Positions 35,711-48,460 of a DNA stretch of 64,000 nucleotides are shown one piece after another. Every line of letters starts with the position of its first letter. The stretch's first letter is position 1. Made by a program: the position numbers and the translations under genes. Below the pieces are notes generated by a model. The model did no database searches, was not told where the DNA came from, and saw only the letters and a list, made by a program, of their open reading frames with translations. The stretch spans positions 25,148,286-25,212,285 of the forward strand of contig CM069603.1 of assembly GCA_035771175.1 (NCBI GenBank), read 5' to 3'. This DNA comes from Paratinospora sagittata (Eukaryota > Streptophyta > Magnoliopsida > Ranunculales > Menispermaceae).

Positions 35711-35930
35711 TTGTTTTACTTTATTTTCATCAATATCATTAGTAGTTGATTTTAATTTTAATCTAGTGTTTTTGCTGAATTTTTCTGAATTTTTTTTTCT
35801 TTGTTTTTATTTCGAAGGTTGATTGAAGTATGTGCGACATTCTAGAAGTGTTGAGTTAGTATCGTTGGATCTTGAAATTGAGTGCACTTTGGGACAAAAG
35901 TGAAGAGAAAGAAGAGTGGAACAAGAGGCA

Positions 35931-37570
35931 ATGGAGCCTGAAAACAATCAACGTCTTCTTCGGGACTACTTCAAGCCCGTCATCCATGATAATTACTCCG
36001 GGATAGTGAGAGCACCCATTGCTGCAAACAATTTTGAGTTGAAGCCGACGTTAATTACAATGGTTCAACAACATCAATATGGAGGCTCTCCAATAGAAGA
36101 TCTGATGATTCATATACAATCATTCTTGGAGAAATGCGATACGGTCAAGATCAATGGCATGACTGAAGATGTGATTCGACTTAGATTGTTCCCATTTTTT
36201 TTAGGGACACGCTAAGTCATGGTTGCAAGGCTTGAAACCTGGGAGTGTTGCCACATGGGAAAAATTGATACAAAAATTTCTTCAAAAGTATTTCCCATTG
36301 GCAAAGACGACTCAACTACAAGTAGAGATTGGTCAATTTAAGCAATTGGAGAATGAGTCACTATATGAGGTGTGGGAACAGTTCAAAGAATTGTTGAGGA
36401 AGTGTCCACAACACGACTTTCAGGTGTGGATGCAACTTCAAATATTTTATAATGGGATGACAATTTCCACACGTACTTTGGTCAATGCCGCAGTTGGTGG
36501 CTTCCAATACATATGAAGCACCTAGTGAGAGATATTTGGTGAAAAAGGTTGTTGGAGTGCTTGAGCTTGATCCGATGATTGCAATTTCGGCACAACTATC
36601 TACATTGTCTAATCAAATAGCTTCGCTACAAGGTGCACAAACTTCCATTAAGAAAGTAGCAGTTGCTAGCATGGGATATTCGGGTGGAGAGAACATTGAA
36701 GAGCAAGCAAATTACTTGAATAACCAAGGATACAACTATAGAAACAATGTCTCTATTCCAAACCAATACCATATGGGGATAAGAAATCATGAGAATTTCT
36801 TCTACTCTAATAGTAGGAATGTTTTGAATCCTCCACCGGGCATGTCAATGCCACCACGAGAAGAAACTGTCTTTGGAAGACCTTTTGAGTGGGTTCATAG
36901 CAGACTCGAAGGCAAAGCAAGACAAAACCGAGTCAAGAGTAGATGGGTTGGAAGTTTCACTCAAGAACATTGAAGTACAAATGGGGCAACTGGCTTCATC
37001 AATTAGTTCCCAACAACAAGGCTCATTTCCTAGCAACACTCAAGTCAATCCTAAGGAGCACTGCAAGGCCATTACACTCAAAAGTGGAAAATAAGTTGAA
37101 GGGGGTGAAGTGAAAAGCAAGAATGAGAAGACTATGCCATCATCATCATCAAGCAACTCAGAGAATGAGGCAAATCAAGACGAGCACAAGCAAGAAGAGC
37201 CAAAGGAGAGGCCATACCGATCGGGTTCCATTACCTTCCTAGGTAACCCTCCCAATCTTAAAGCCTTTTCTCCCTTTTCCTCAACGTTTTCAAAAGAAAA
37301 GACTTGATGAACAATTTGCAAAATTTTTGGACATGTTTAAGAAAATTCATATAAATATTCGTTTTGCAGATGCACTGGAGCAGATGCCCAATTATGCCAA
37401 ATTCATTAAGGACGTCATGTCAAAGAAGCGCAAGCTTGAAGAGTTTGAGAGGGTGAAACTCATAAAAGAGTGTAGCGCCATCTTGCAAAGGAAACTACCT
37501 CAATAGTTGAAAATTCCAGGTAGTTTCACTATACCTTTCATTATAGGAAAAGGTTTTATGTGATCTAGGG
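35931..37570 (+). pseudogene. Athila-2 gag, frameshifted
   Basis: The N-terminus MEPENNQRLLRDYF opens at 35931 and is nearly collinear with Athila-1, including SPIEDLMIHIQSFLEKC (about 36088-36138). A frame break near 36205 (an extra base in a T run) separates it from the WLQGLKPGS block (about 36216). A second break or loss near 36500 removes residues present in Athila-1, and others follow near 36880 and 37290. Late gag contains a serine/glutamate-rich linker (37110-37250), then the FADALEQMPNYAKF segment near 37365. Role: particle protein. Relic. Confidence 0.88.
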
Positions 37571-37909
37571 GCAAGTATTAATTTGATGCCATTGTCTATT
37601 TTCAGGAAATTGGGCCTTGGCGAAGTGAAGCCAACTACCATCTCTTTGCAATTGGCGGATCACTCTCTCACCTATCCTCATGGAATTATAGAAGACGTTT
37701 TGGTGAAGGTCGACAAATTCATTTTCCTGGTAGATTTTGCGGTGCTTGATATGGAGGAAGATGGAGATGTACCTTTGATACTTGGGCGACCCTTTTTGGG
37801 TACCGAGCAAGCTTTGATAGATGTCCAAAAGGGTAAACTTAGACTAAGGGTGAATGACGAAGAAGTGCTCTTTAACATCTACAAGACCTCAAGTTCCCTT
37901 CTGAGATGA
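37571..37909 (+). pseudogene. Athila-2 aspartic protease
   Basis: The active-site region DLGASINLMPL (37561-37593, partly upstream of the open stretch) is followed by KLGLGEVKPTTISLQLAD, VDKFIFLVDFAVLD and ILGRPFLGT (about 37780-37806), matching the intact protease of Athila-1. A stop at 37504-37506 and a break before 37560 separate it from gag. Confidence 0.88.
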
Positions 37910-40380
37910 GCACATGCAACAGAGTTGATGTTATTGATGTGGTAGGTTGTTGTGTTAAAGAGGAGCATGAGATGGCTACACCAGTGGATGCATTAGAAAA
38001 ATGTCTTGTGAACTCAGTTGTTAGAGATGGGGTACTAGATGAAGATGTCCAGCAGTGTGTGTTGTCACTTGAACCTTCTCCATTGGATTTTTCTCAAGGC
38101 AAGCAAGAGATTATGAATGATTCCACTCCAAGTGAAGAAAATGAGCCTAATCCCAAATTGAAGCCTCTTCCAGACCACTTGAGATATGCGTTCTTGGGAG
38201 ATAAGTCCTCTTATCCAGTCATTGTTTCTTCATCTCTATCTTATGTGCAAGAAGAGAAATTGTTGAGAATATTGACGGAGTACAAGTCTGCCTTAGGATG
38301 GTTGATCAAAGACATCAAAGGAATAAGCCCTTCAATATGCATGCACAAGACACTTATTGAAAACACCTATGATGCATGTAAACCGAAAGTGTACGGTTGC
38401 CAAGATATAATATAAACCAATGAGAATCTTTTATCATCCTCAGGGATAGTGTTACTACACTAATTATATCGTTCCTAGCCCTAATTTTATCTAGAAAACC
38501 AAATTGTGAAGATCAGTGAACTAAAATACTAATTAAACTAAAGAACTAATTAAAATAGCAAGTTATCAGAATTTGATGGAGAAAAATCAATATTAAAAAC
38601 ATCTAGAGATAAGATTTCGCCTAATTATCAATCATGCAATTTTAAACATGATTATTATCGAATCCTTATAGTCAAAATCCTCTAATTCCTAACACCCTTT
38701 GTCGAATGCCACGTTAGAATCTATTTCCAAAACACTTGTTTCGATCTATCAATAAAAACCAATACATTAGCAATGCATTAAGCCTTGTGATTTTCCTACA
38801 ACTTTAGAAGACATCGCATACCTATAGATACTATGACCATCCCATGTCACATTTCTCATGTTCTAACCTAGAGAACCCTCTATTGAGTGTCGCCCACCAA
38901 GTCTATGACCATTCGATCCGTGGCCAAAAGATCAAAAGCATTAAGCATGGAGAAATATACATAAACTAAGAATAAATCATTGATAATAAATAAAAACTAA
39001 TGTTATTGCATAATCTCTAATATATGATTAATCTCCTCTCTAGACTAACAAGTTAGTTCATAACTTGGAATAACAAAAACCAAAACATGGAGAAAAACTC
39101 AAAAATAAACATGAATAACAAAACTAAAAATCCTGGAACTTGAATCTTCTTCCTTGTTTCCAACGTCAAATCTTCGCGCTCCTTTGCTCCTAGCCATCTT
39201 GTTCTCTTCTCCAGTGTATTCTCCCCTCTTAAAACCCTAAACAGTGATATATTTATGTGCCCAAGCCAATAGGAAGTCGTCCAAGAGAAGTCCAAGTCAA
39301 ACTAGGAAAGTTTGCAACAAAATTAGAAAGTTTCTATTTTGAATCGCACATCCGCTTTCTTCCTTGCCGTTTTCCTTATTTTCCTCCACTCCAAATCAAC
39401 CTCAAAACCCTTCCATCCTCTATTATTTCAAGTAAGGAATCCATAGAAATAAACCACGTCCAATTCGGAGTTAAATTGAAAAAGCTATGCCGAAACAAAA
39501 AAGTCGCGTACTTAGCTTTTGTGTAGCGGCGGGGCGCTCAAAACGTATTTTGGGCGTTTTTCTTGTGGACGTAGGCAATTTTTAGCCCCTTTTTTGCATG
39601 TATTCTTCATGCTTCTCCTTTACAACTTTTTGTACATGTTTTCATCATCCAAAACCATGACTAACACATCTAAACACCTACAAAACAAAGCAAATCAAAT
39701 CAATAACACACTTAAATTTGAAATGAATCAAATCATAAACTAATAAACCAAAATAATGCATAAAAAACAAAATTATCCTAAACTAACATATGTATAAAAA
39801 CTAACATAAGCACATCAAACTAATGCATAAAATGTCCTAAAACATTCGCTAAAACTTGTCTAAATATGCAACTATCAACTTACAAGCCTTCCATTGAACA
39901 TCAAAGAAGGCTTAATCTGGAGATGAAAAAAGTGGTTCAAGGTGAAGTTATGGAAGTCTTCATGGATGACTTTTCAGTTTTTGGTTCCACTTTTGATCAA
40001 TGTTTGCACAATCTTGCTTTGGTGTTGAAGCGATGCGAGGAGATTAATCTTGTACTCAATTGGGAGAAGTGTCATTTCATGGTACAAGAAGGCATTGTTC
40101 TAGGCCATCGGGTGTCTTCAAAGGGTCTTGAAGTTGATCGGGCCAAGATTGTAATTATTGAGAAGCTTCCACTTCCAAAATGTGTCAAGGACATAAGAAG
40201 TTTTTTGGGACATGTCGGGTTCTATAGAAGATTCATAAAAGATTTCTCCAAGATCACGAAGCCACTCTATAATCTTTTAGAGAAAGATGTTCCTTTTTGT
40301 GTGAATGATGAATGTGAGAAGGCTTTTGAGGTATTAAAAGATGCATTGATTTCAGCTCCTATTATGGTGGTGCCGGATTG
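37906..40380 (+). pseudogene. Athila-2 RT, core deleted and split by a solo LTR
   Basis: The N-terminal RT region runs to 38369 (KPLPDHLRYAFLGD near 38161; CMHKTLIENTY). A solo LTR intervenes, and coding resumes at 39883 with KPSIEHQRRLN. The sequence then passes within about 10 codons to VMEVFMDDFSVFGS (39950-39991), so the palm region before the FMDD box is missing (roughly 130 codons), while the catalytic FMDD itself is kept. The C-terminal part (SFLGHVGFYRRFIKDFSKI) is intact to 40380. Confidence 0.88.
38370..39877 (-). mobile_element. Athila-type solo LTR in the Athila-2 RT, minus strand
   Basis: 1508 bp. Minus strand starts TGATAGTTGCATATTTAG and ends GCATCA. TSD is ACCTA (38365-38369) against ACTTA (39878-39882). 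With one TSD copy removed, the RT frame reads through. Same subfamily as 14721-16159. Confidence 0.92.
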
Positions 40381-40750
40381 AAACCTACACTTTGAGATTA
40401 TGTGCGATGCTAATGTTGGAGCAATGCATGGACAACGACATGAGAAGATGTTCAGAGCTATATATTATGCTAGTCGTACCCTAGATGTGGCCCAATGAAA
40501 CTACACTACAACTGAGAAAGAGTTGTTGGTGGTTGTGTTTGCATGCGATAAGTTCCAGTCATACATTATTGGGTCTAAGGTCATTTTTTATACCGACCAT
40601 GCGGCAATCTGATATTTGTTTGAGAAGAAAGATGCCAAGACAAGGTTGATTCGATGGATTCTTCTATTGCAAGAGTTTGATCTAGAGATTCGGGACAAGA
40701 AGGGGAGCGAGAATATGGTGGCTGGTCACTTATCATGGCTACAGCCTGAA
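40381..40750 (+). pseudogene. Athila-2 RNase H
   Basis: Reads through LHFEIMCDAN (about 40388), YASRTLD, TEKELLVVVFA and YTDHAAI near 40590, with stops at 40379, 40497 and 40609. The continuing frame 40616-40740 ends VAGHLSWL. The first catalytic Asp (in CDAN) and the DH pair are visible. Confidence 0.85.
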
Positions 40751-42061
40751 GGCACAAAGGATGTGATTTCGATTGAAGAGTCGTTCCCAGATGAACAACT
40801 ATATAGTTTGGGGGTAAAAGCCCCTTGGTATATTGATTTTGTGAATTTCTTAGTGTGTGGTACATTACCCCCATATCTCTCTTATTCAAGGAAGAAGAAG
40901 TTCTTGCATGATGTGAAAACCTATATGTGGGATGAGCCATTACTATTCAAGAGGTGTAATGACCAAATGATTAGAAGATGTGTACCAGAGGATGAGTTTC
41001 AAGATATTCTTCGAGGGTGTCATTCTTCCACTTATGGGGGTCACTTTGGTGCTCAAAGGACGACGGAAAAAGTACTTGAAAGTGGGTTCTATTGGCGCAC
41101 TTTATTCCGAGATTCTTATGTTTTCGTGAAGACGTGTGATCCTTACCAACGTTTGGGTACCGTTTCGAGGAGACATGAGCTACCCTTAACCAATATTATG
41201 GAGGTTGAGCTTTTTAATGTTTGGGGCATTGATTTCATGGGGCCATTCTCGTCTTCGTGTGGCAAATCCTACATCCTTCTCACGGTTGATTATATTTCCA
41301 AGTGGGTCGAGGTGATTGCTACGCCTACCAATGATGCGAGAGTGGTGCTCAATTTTTTGCAAACGAACATCTTTACTCAGTTTGGCACCCCTCGAGCTAT
41401 CATAAGTGACGAGGGTTCCCACTTTTGCAATAAGCTTTCTAATTCGTTACTTGCTAAATATGGTGTGAAGCACAAGAGAGCCCTTGCCTACCACCCTTAA
41501 TCCAATGGGCAAGCCGAGATAAGCAACCGGGAAGTAAAAAGAATTTTTGAGAGGACGGTGAATGTGAGAAGAAAAGATTGGGCACTTAAGCTTGAAGATG
41601 CTTTGTGGGCATATCGGACTGCATTCAAGACACCTATTGGGATGTCTCCCTACCGCCTTGTTTTTAGGAAGAGTTGTCACTTACCGGTGGAGTTAGAGCA
41701 TTGTGCTTATTGGGCAATTAAAAAGCAGAATTTTAACTTGAAAGCTTCCGGAGAGCAACGATTGTTACAGCTTATGGAGATGGAAGAATTCTGAAACCAT
41801 GCATATGAGAATGCCAAGCTCTACAAGGAGAAAACCAAACAATGGCATGACAAGTTGATTTTGAAGCGGGACTTCTTACCGGGCCAACAAGTTCTTTTAT
41901 TTAATTCCAGATTAAAGCTCTTTCCGGGCAAGTTGAAGTCTAGATGGTTTGGGCCCTTTATTGTGGAGAAAGTTTTTCCTCATGGTGCGGTGGAGTTGAA
42001 AAGTGCCGATGGATCTTGCTTTCTAGTAAATGGCCAACGGTTGAAGCATTACTTAGGCTAA
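40751..42061 (+). pseudogene. Athila-2 integrase, nearly open
   Basis: The HHCC zinc region lies at about 41020-41150, but its last Cys is replaced (CDPYQR). The DDE core is visible: WGIDFMGPF (about 41223), IISDEGSHF (about 41398) and, after a stop at 41498, SNGQAE (about 41501). The C-terminal domain, with [19 protein letters not shown] and [21 protein letters not shown], runs to 42061. A stop lies at 41792 and a shift near 41850. It would insert cDNA into the genome; it is now inactive. Confidence 0.9.
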
Positions 42062-43803
42062 GAGGAGCGGCATGATGAGAGCATCACTCTTGGGGAGCCT
42101 TGAAGGCATTATGAAGGAAAGTCGGGCCGACGACTCTAAACCAAGCGCTAGATGGGAGGCAACCCATCGATTTTGGAGTTTTATTATTTCTTGTGCTTTA
42201 TGTTTGTAGTCATTGTAGTATAGGATTTGAATTTCATGCATTGACAGATTTGGTTACTTGTCCTTTCTAGGTTCTAAAACAAATTTGGAGGTTTCCTGGG
42301 AGCCTCTAGGAGAGACGCAGGGCATGCATTATGTGGCATCATCACCCATTTGGGTTCAAAGAATTTTTCTAAAGGCCTCTTTCTCTTATATGCCTCTATT
42401 TTTTCTAGTCTTTATTTGTTTATTTCATGCATTGAGGACAATGCTTGCTTTAAGTTTGGGGGGAGAGTTTTGAATTTTTGTCACGGTATTTGCTGAGTAT
42501 GCATTAGTTTCGGCTAGGTAGTCACATTCTTTTACAACTTTAGACTTACTTATGGAGGGCCAATGACAAGAAAACACTTTAGAGATATGAAACGATAGGA
42601 GAATGTCAAGAGTTACCTACATGTTTGTGTGCTTGATCCAATTTTCTGTTGGGAATTGTTAGAGAGACTTAACCATTTGTACATGGTTCTGACCATTAGA
42701 TTATGATTGTTTGAAATGGACCTTTGCTTGCTAAGTCATGTCTTAGATCTCTAGGGATTCTAGAACAAGTTTGATCACCACTCGAGGCGAAATCCTAGAA
42801 AACACACTATGAGAGAAATGATTTAGGCCATGTTTGAAAAAGTTTGAGCCAAATAGCCTACCTTTCTTTTGATTATATCCATAGTACCCATGTTGAGCTA
42901 AATGTCTTTTCTTTGTTTCCTATGCATTATGAACTTTTAAGTTTTATTTATTTAAATTCCTTGTTTCAACCTATGTACCTTATACACTTTGATCATGTTG
43001 GAGTGTTATTGTTTAGAAGCAAGAACAATAGGAAAGAAAATGAGAAAAAAAAGGGGAATAAAGAAAAGAAAAGATTTGAAGTTTGCTCATGAGCTTTATT
43101 GAAGGAAGAAAAGGGTGTTACACTTATGTGTTGAAAAGAAATAAGTTTGGAGGTGTAACATTTATTCAAATAAAAAAAAATTAGCAAACGAAAGAATGGG
43201 GATTGAATGAAAGAAAAAGTTGAATATTTGAGAAGATATATGTGTTAAAAAAGGGGTTTTTGGTTTCAAATGTAATATAGTGGATGCTAGTAATTGATCA
43301 AAGTGTTTAAGGTGTTTTGAGCTACAATTTTCCTATTTTTCCCTACCGTTGAACCTTGGCCTCACATTAAAACCTATAGAAGACCTATTGATTTTGATTG
43401 GTGTGTGATCTACATTAGTGGAGAGTGGTGTGAAAGACTTGCCTATGGAGTTCCAACCTAAAATTATATATTTTGAGATCTCACACTTAACACTTGTTTG
43501 CACTTGTTCATGACTTACATGATTAGTTTGATGAGATTAGCTATCTACTTATGTGTGAAAGAATCAAAAGTGAAACTTGGAGACAGTTGGGTTGAAATTC
43601 TAGAAAATTTTATACTCTTGAAATTCTTCTTAGAAGTGAATATTATTTTTTGTGTAATCTTGGAGGCCACGTATGTGTTTATAATGTTGAGTTAAGTCTT
43701 TAATTCTGTGAGATTGTGACTATAGAAGGGTTGTGTTAATCATGAGTTTTAGTTTTATTTTCCCTTTGCTCGGGATGACCAAAGTCCTAAGTTTTGGGGC
43801 ATT
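42062..43803 (+). other. Non-coding 3' region of Athila-2
   Basis: Includes 'agatgggaggcaaccca' near 42150, polypurine-like 'taagtttggggggaga' near 42452, 'ataagtttggaggtg' near 43141, and the tract adjoining the LTR (aagttttggggcattt, 43789-43803). No env-like frame was recognised. Confidence 0.8.
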
Positions 43804-45239
43804 TGTTGAGTTGCATATTTAGATATGTTTTAGAGCATGTTTTAAATGTGTTTTAGGACATTTCATGCATTAGTTTCATGTGTTTATGTTAGTTTTAATG
43901 CATTTGTTAGTTTAGGAATAATTTGGTTTTTATGCATTATTTTAGTTTATTAGTTTATGATTTGATTCAATTTATGTTTGAGTGTGTTATTAACATGATT
44001 TGATTTTTTTTGTAGGTGTTTAGATGTGTTAAAGTTAACTTGGATGATGGAAACATGATACATAAAGATGCAATGAGGATACATGAAGAATACAAGTCAA
44101 GGAATGCATAAATTTGGCTAAGTACACACAAGAAAAGTGAAGAAAAATGGTGAAAATTCGGCTAAGTCCACAAAAGAGAAAGGCACCAACGTGCAGGAAA
44201 AAAGGGCTTGGCGCCCAAGTGGTGGAGTGATGATGATGTTGGCCGAGACTGGGTGCCGCGGCGTCTACTGTGGGGGCAGCGGCGCTGGGTTGCGATACAA
44301 AAATAACAACTTTCTAATTTTTTCTGGTTTTTGCTATTCAACTTGGGACTTTGCAACACGACTTCTTATGGGCTTGGGCACTTAAATAGAAGATTGTTTA
44401 AGGTTTTCAAAGCATCTTACATTGGAGAAGAGAACAAGACAGCTAGGAGCAAAGGAACGCGGAGATTCGACGTTTGAAACAAGGAAAAAGATTCAAGTTC
44501 TAGAATTTTTAGTTTTTTTTCATGTCTATTATTGAGTTTTTCTCCATGTTTTATGTTCTTTTCATCCAAAGTATGAACTAATTTATTGTTCTAGAGAGGA
44601 GATGGATCCTAAACTAGATATTATGGTTTAATTTTAGATTTTGTTTATTATCAATGCAATTTTCATAGTTTATTCATAATTCTCAATGCTTCATGCCTTT
44701 AATCTTTTGGCCACTGATTAATTGAACCTAGACTTGGGAAAAAGGGTTTCCTAGGTTGGAATAAGGGATTTATGACCTGAGATTATTGTAGAATTGAGAG
44801 ATTTATGATACTTCTTGAAGTTGTAGGAAAATCACGAAGTTTAATGGGTTGTTGAGAAAATAGGTTTTATCGAGAGATCGAATCGTGTTCTTGACAATAC
44901 GATCTAATTCGGCACTCGAGACAGGGAATTAGAGACGCAAGGGTGTTGACTTACAGACTAGGAATTTGATTTGGTAATAAGCATGTTTAAATTTCTTAAT
45001 TGAAGGTTAGGTGAGGTTGATTCTCTAGATTTTCGCATATTGGTATTTTTCATAATTCATTCGTTTTAATTAGTTTTATTTGTTGTTTAACTATCTGAAA
45101 TTCCACAATTTGGTTAGCTAGATAAGTTAGAAATTAGTGAAAATGGTATTTGGTGAGGTGTGCAATCCTAGAGGATGACAACCTAATCTTCATCGGTTAT
45201 TACTACTATCTGATATTGTACACGATTTTCTAGTGAACA
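43804..45239 (+). repeat. 3' LTR of Athila-2
   Basis: 1436 bp, same termini as the 5' LTR (TGTTGAGTTGC...GTGAACA), clearly diverged by point changes and small indels. Confidence 0.95.
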
Positions 45240-46038
45240 CAGAGCTAGGGTGGTCGCAGGATTAGAAGTTGGGAGAGCGAAACCGACTATGCTAGATTGA
45301 GTGGAAGCAAGACTATAGGCTTTCCAAACCAACCATTGTCGAGCAAGCAAAAAAACATCCTCATCCGTCATAGCTGGCAGTGGAGCCATCCTCAACTTGG
45401 ACCGAGGGCGATCAGGAACGCCTAGCGGGTTCGAGGGACAAAACATTTGAATTTCTACGACAAAAACAAACAATTAGCAAAGCAAATCGGGAAACACCAA
45501 GTGTGATACAACCTAAAAATAATCACCAGACTCACCACGAGGAGGGCTAGAATCAGCAATCACTGATAAGGCCGTGAGATGACTCGAAGAAGTCAACTCA
45601 ACATAAGCATGCTTAGACGATCGCAAGCTACGCAATTAATCAATCCTCTCCTCCAATTCTGAGGAAATAAGAGGGTGACACGTGTTACCTACATGCAACA
45701 AGGGTGAACTAATAAGAATGGAAAAAATGAGCATAAGTAGAAATATCCAAACACCCTCCCCTTTGCCTTACCCAGCAAACGAAATCTCTGACAAATCTAG
45801 GGCTTCTGACTCTCATCCACCCAAGCCTCGCTAACAAAAAACCATTTTCTCTTCCAAGAAAGACCATACGAAAAACTCATTTCAATCAACTTATCACGAT
45901 GATGCGACATAGCCCCATACCAACCACAAGTAGTGCCATGTTGAACCAACTTATAACTCAAGGAACTCCCGAAGACTGAAATCTTCAAGACCATGCTTCA
46001 TACTTTGAACGATGACCATTCACACCCAGAAACCATCA
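45240..46038 (-). pseudogene. Antisense accessory ORF of the Tat element, 5' exons
   Basis: Minus strand, reading from 45994: SSLSYKLVQHGTTCGWYGAM, then LIEMSFSYGLSWKRKWFFVS. This resembles the 'putative gypsy type transposon' domain (GWY...KRFFFV pattern). After a probable 81-bp intron (GT at 45535-45534, AG at 45456-45455) the next exon reads CPSNPLGVPDRPRSKLRM, PAMTDEDVFLLARQ and NPATTLAL, then continues at 34291 across Athila-2. Antisense accessory ORFs with such domains are known in Tat elements. Stops show decay. Confidence 0.65.
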
Positions 46039-46039
46039 G

Positions 46040-46696
<657 letters not shown>

Positions 46697-47039
46697 ATCT
46701 CCTCATTTTCGATGATTTCAAACACATTATTATAGGCCTTGAAGCATAAAACTAATATGAATGCATGAACCTGCAATGGATAGATGAAAGTGACATGTCA
46801 TTGATCAAATGAGTAAAAATATGTTTTATGCACTTTAATCTCCCCCCCCCTTAGTTATGGATTTATTCATTTTCATGATCATTTCTCCCCCTAACTAATT
46901 GCTTAATACTTTTCTTGCTTACTTTACTTTTCCCCTTTTGAAAACATAAAAAGAAAAGAAAAGAAAAAATGAATTAATAATATATGGGTAGTGTAAGCAT
47001 CAAGAAGTGGATAGGTTTGATTCAGAAAACATTCCTAAC
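46697..47039 (-). other. 3' untranslated part of Sirevirus-II with polypurine tract
   Basis: On the minus strand AAAATGAGGAGAT directly precedes the LTR (46697-46709). A second purine run, read as GGGGGGGGGGAGAT on the minus strand, lies at about 46840-46852. No coding sequence. Confidence 0.75.
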
Positions 47040-48460
47040 TCTCTCCTGATAAAAATAAACTAGTCTTTTGGTAAGGCTTTAATAAAAATATTTGCCAATT
47101 GAACTTTAGTTCCAATGTGAACAAGCTTCACATCAACGTTTTGCACATGGTCCCTTAAGAAATGATGGCGAATTTGAATATTTTTAGTTCACGAGTGCAG
47201 TATGGAATTTTTTGATATGTTGATAGCGCTTGTATTGTCACATAGTATGTCAGTGCAGCCAACATGAATGTGGTAATCTTGAAGTTGTTGCTTCATGTAT
47301 AAAACTTAAAAACAACAACTACCAGCTGCAACATATTCAACCTCAGCTGTGGATAAAACAACTGAATGTCTTTTTTACAAAATCAGGAAATTAAAGAATT
47401 TTCTAGAAAATGACAGAATCCAAAGGTACTTTTTCTATCTATAAGACTCCCATCATAGGCAGAGTCTACATAACTTTTTAATTCAAATGATGTACCTTTG
47501 GAATACCAAATTCCAAGATCAGTTGTACCATTTATGTATCTAAATATTCGTTTGATGCATTTTAAATGTTATTTTTTGGGATTGGACTGAAATCTTGCAC
47601 ACAGACAGACATTGAACATGATATCAGGTCTACTTGTTGTGAGATAAAGTAAATTGCCAATCATACTTCTGTATAGTTTAGAATCTACAGGTTTTCCTTT
47701 ATCATCTTTGTATAACTTGATTGTTGAGTTACAAGGAGTATCTATAGACTTCAGATTATCCATCTGGAATTTTTTAACCATTTTCTTAGTTAGCATACTT
47801 TGATTGGCTTATAAGAGTTCCACCATACATTTGTTTGATTTGCAAACCAAGAAAGTATGTAAGTTCTCCCATCATATTCATTTCAAATTCATCTTGCATT
47901 AGCTTGGAAAACTCTCTGCACAAGTCTTTATTTGAGGCACCAAATATGATATCATCCACATATATTTGAATAATAAGCATATCATCATTCTGGTGTTTGA
48001 TAAACAAAATTGGATCAAGTTTTCGTTTTTAAAATTTATGATCTAAAAGAAATGAACTGATTCTATCATACCAAGCTCTAGGAGCTTGTTTGAGTCCATA
48101 TAAAGTCTTGTGGAGTTTGAACACATGTTTCAGGTTATGAGCATCCTCAAAACCTGGAGGTTGTTCCACATATACCTCTTCAATGATGTAACCATTTAAA
48201 AATGTAATTTTTACATCCATTTGGTATAAGGGAAAGTATTTGTAGCAAGCATAGGCAAGTAACATTTTGATTGTCTCTATTCTTCCTACTGGAGCAAAGG
48301 CTTGCTCGAAGTCTATGCCTTCTTCTTGATTGTATCCTTGTGCAACCAATCTAGCTTTATTTTGCACTATGATTCTTTGTTCATCCTTTTTGTTTCTAGG
48401 TACCCATTTGGTTCCTATAATTGATTGATGAGTTGGTCTAGGAACTAATTCCCAAACTTT
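47040..48460 (-). pseudogene. Sirevirus-II RT and RNase H
   Basis: Minus strand. RT begins near 48460 and reads [37 protein letters not shown] and [17 protein letters not shown] (48367-48060). A stop near 48030 interrupts it, then IQIYVDDIIFGA (about 47970-47935) keeps the catalytic YVDD. After a break near 47800, SMIGNLLYLTTSRPDIMF (about 47670-47617) leads into RNase H to about 47040 (STAEAEYVAA-like block near 47330). Role: cDNA synthesis. Inactive through stops. Confidence 0.9.

Larger units (their letters stand above)
34292..45239 (+). mobile_element. Athila-2: near full-length Athila-type element
   Basis: Flanked by TSD CAGAG (34287-34291 and 45240-45244). Order: 5' LTR 34292-35686, tRNA-Asp primer site, gag, protease, RT split by a solo LTR, RNase H, integrase ending 42061, non-coding tail, 3' LTR 43804-45239. 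No env-like ORF was recognised in the tail. It lies in the antisense ORF of the Tat element. Confidence 0.95.
13846..46038 (+). mobile_element. Tat-type Ty3/gypsy element, broken into pieces by five insertions
   Basis: When the nested insertions and one TSD copy each are removed, the fragments 13846-14720, 16160-17726, 19921-20630, 33589-34291 and 45240-46038 read as one element. It has a GC-rich leader, plus-strand gag and protease of Tat style, a minisatellite, then an antisense ORF with introns. Gag and protease are full of stops. RT, RNase H and integrase are absent, so it was or became non-autonomous. An antisense accessory ORF downstream of pol is known for the Tat lineage. No LTR of this element could be identified; its left edge is somewhere near 7570, and its right side ends where Sirevirus-II begins. 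Confidence 0.65.
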
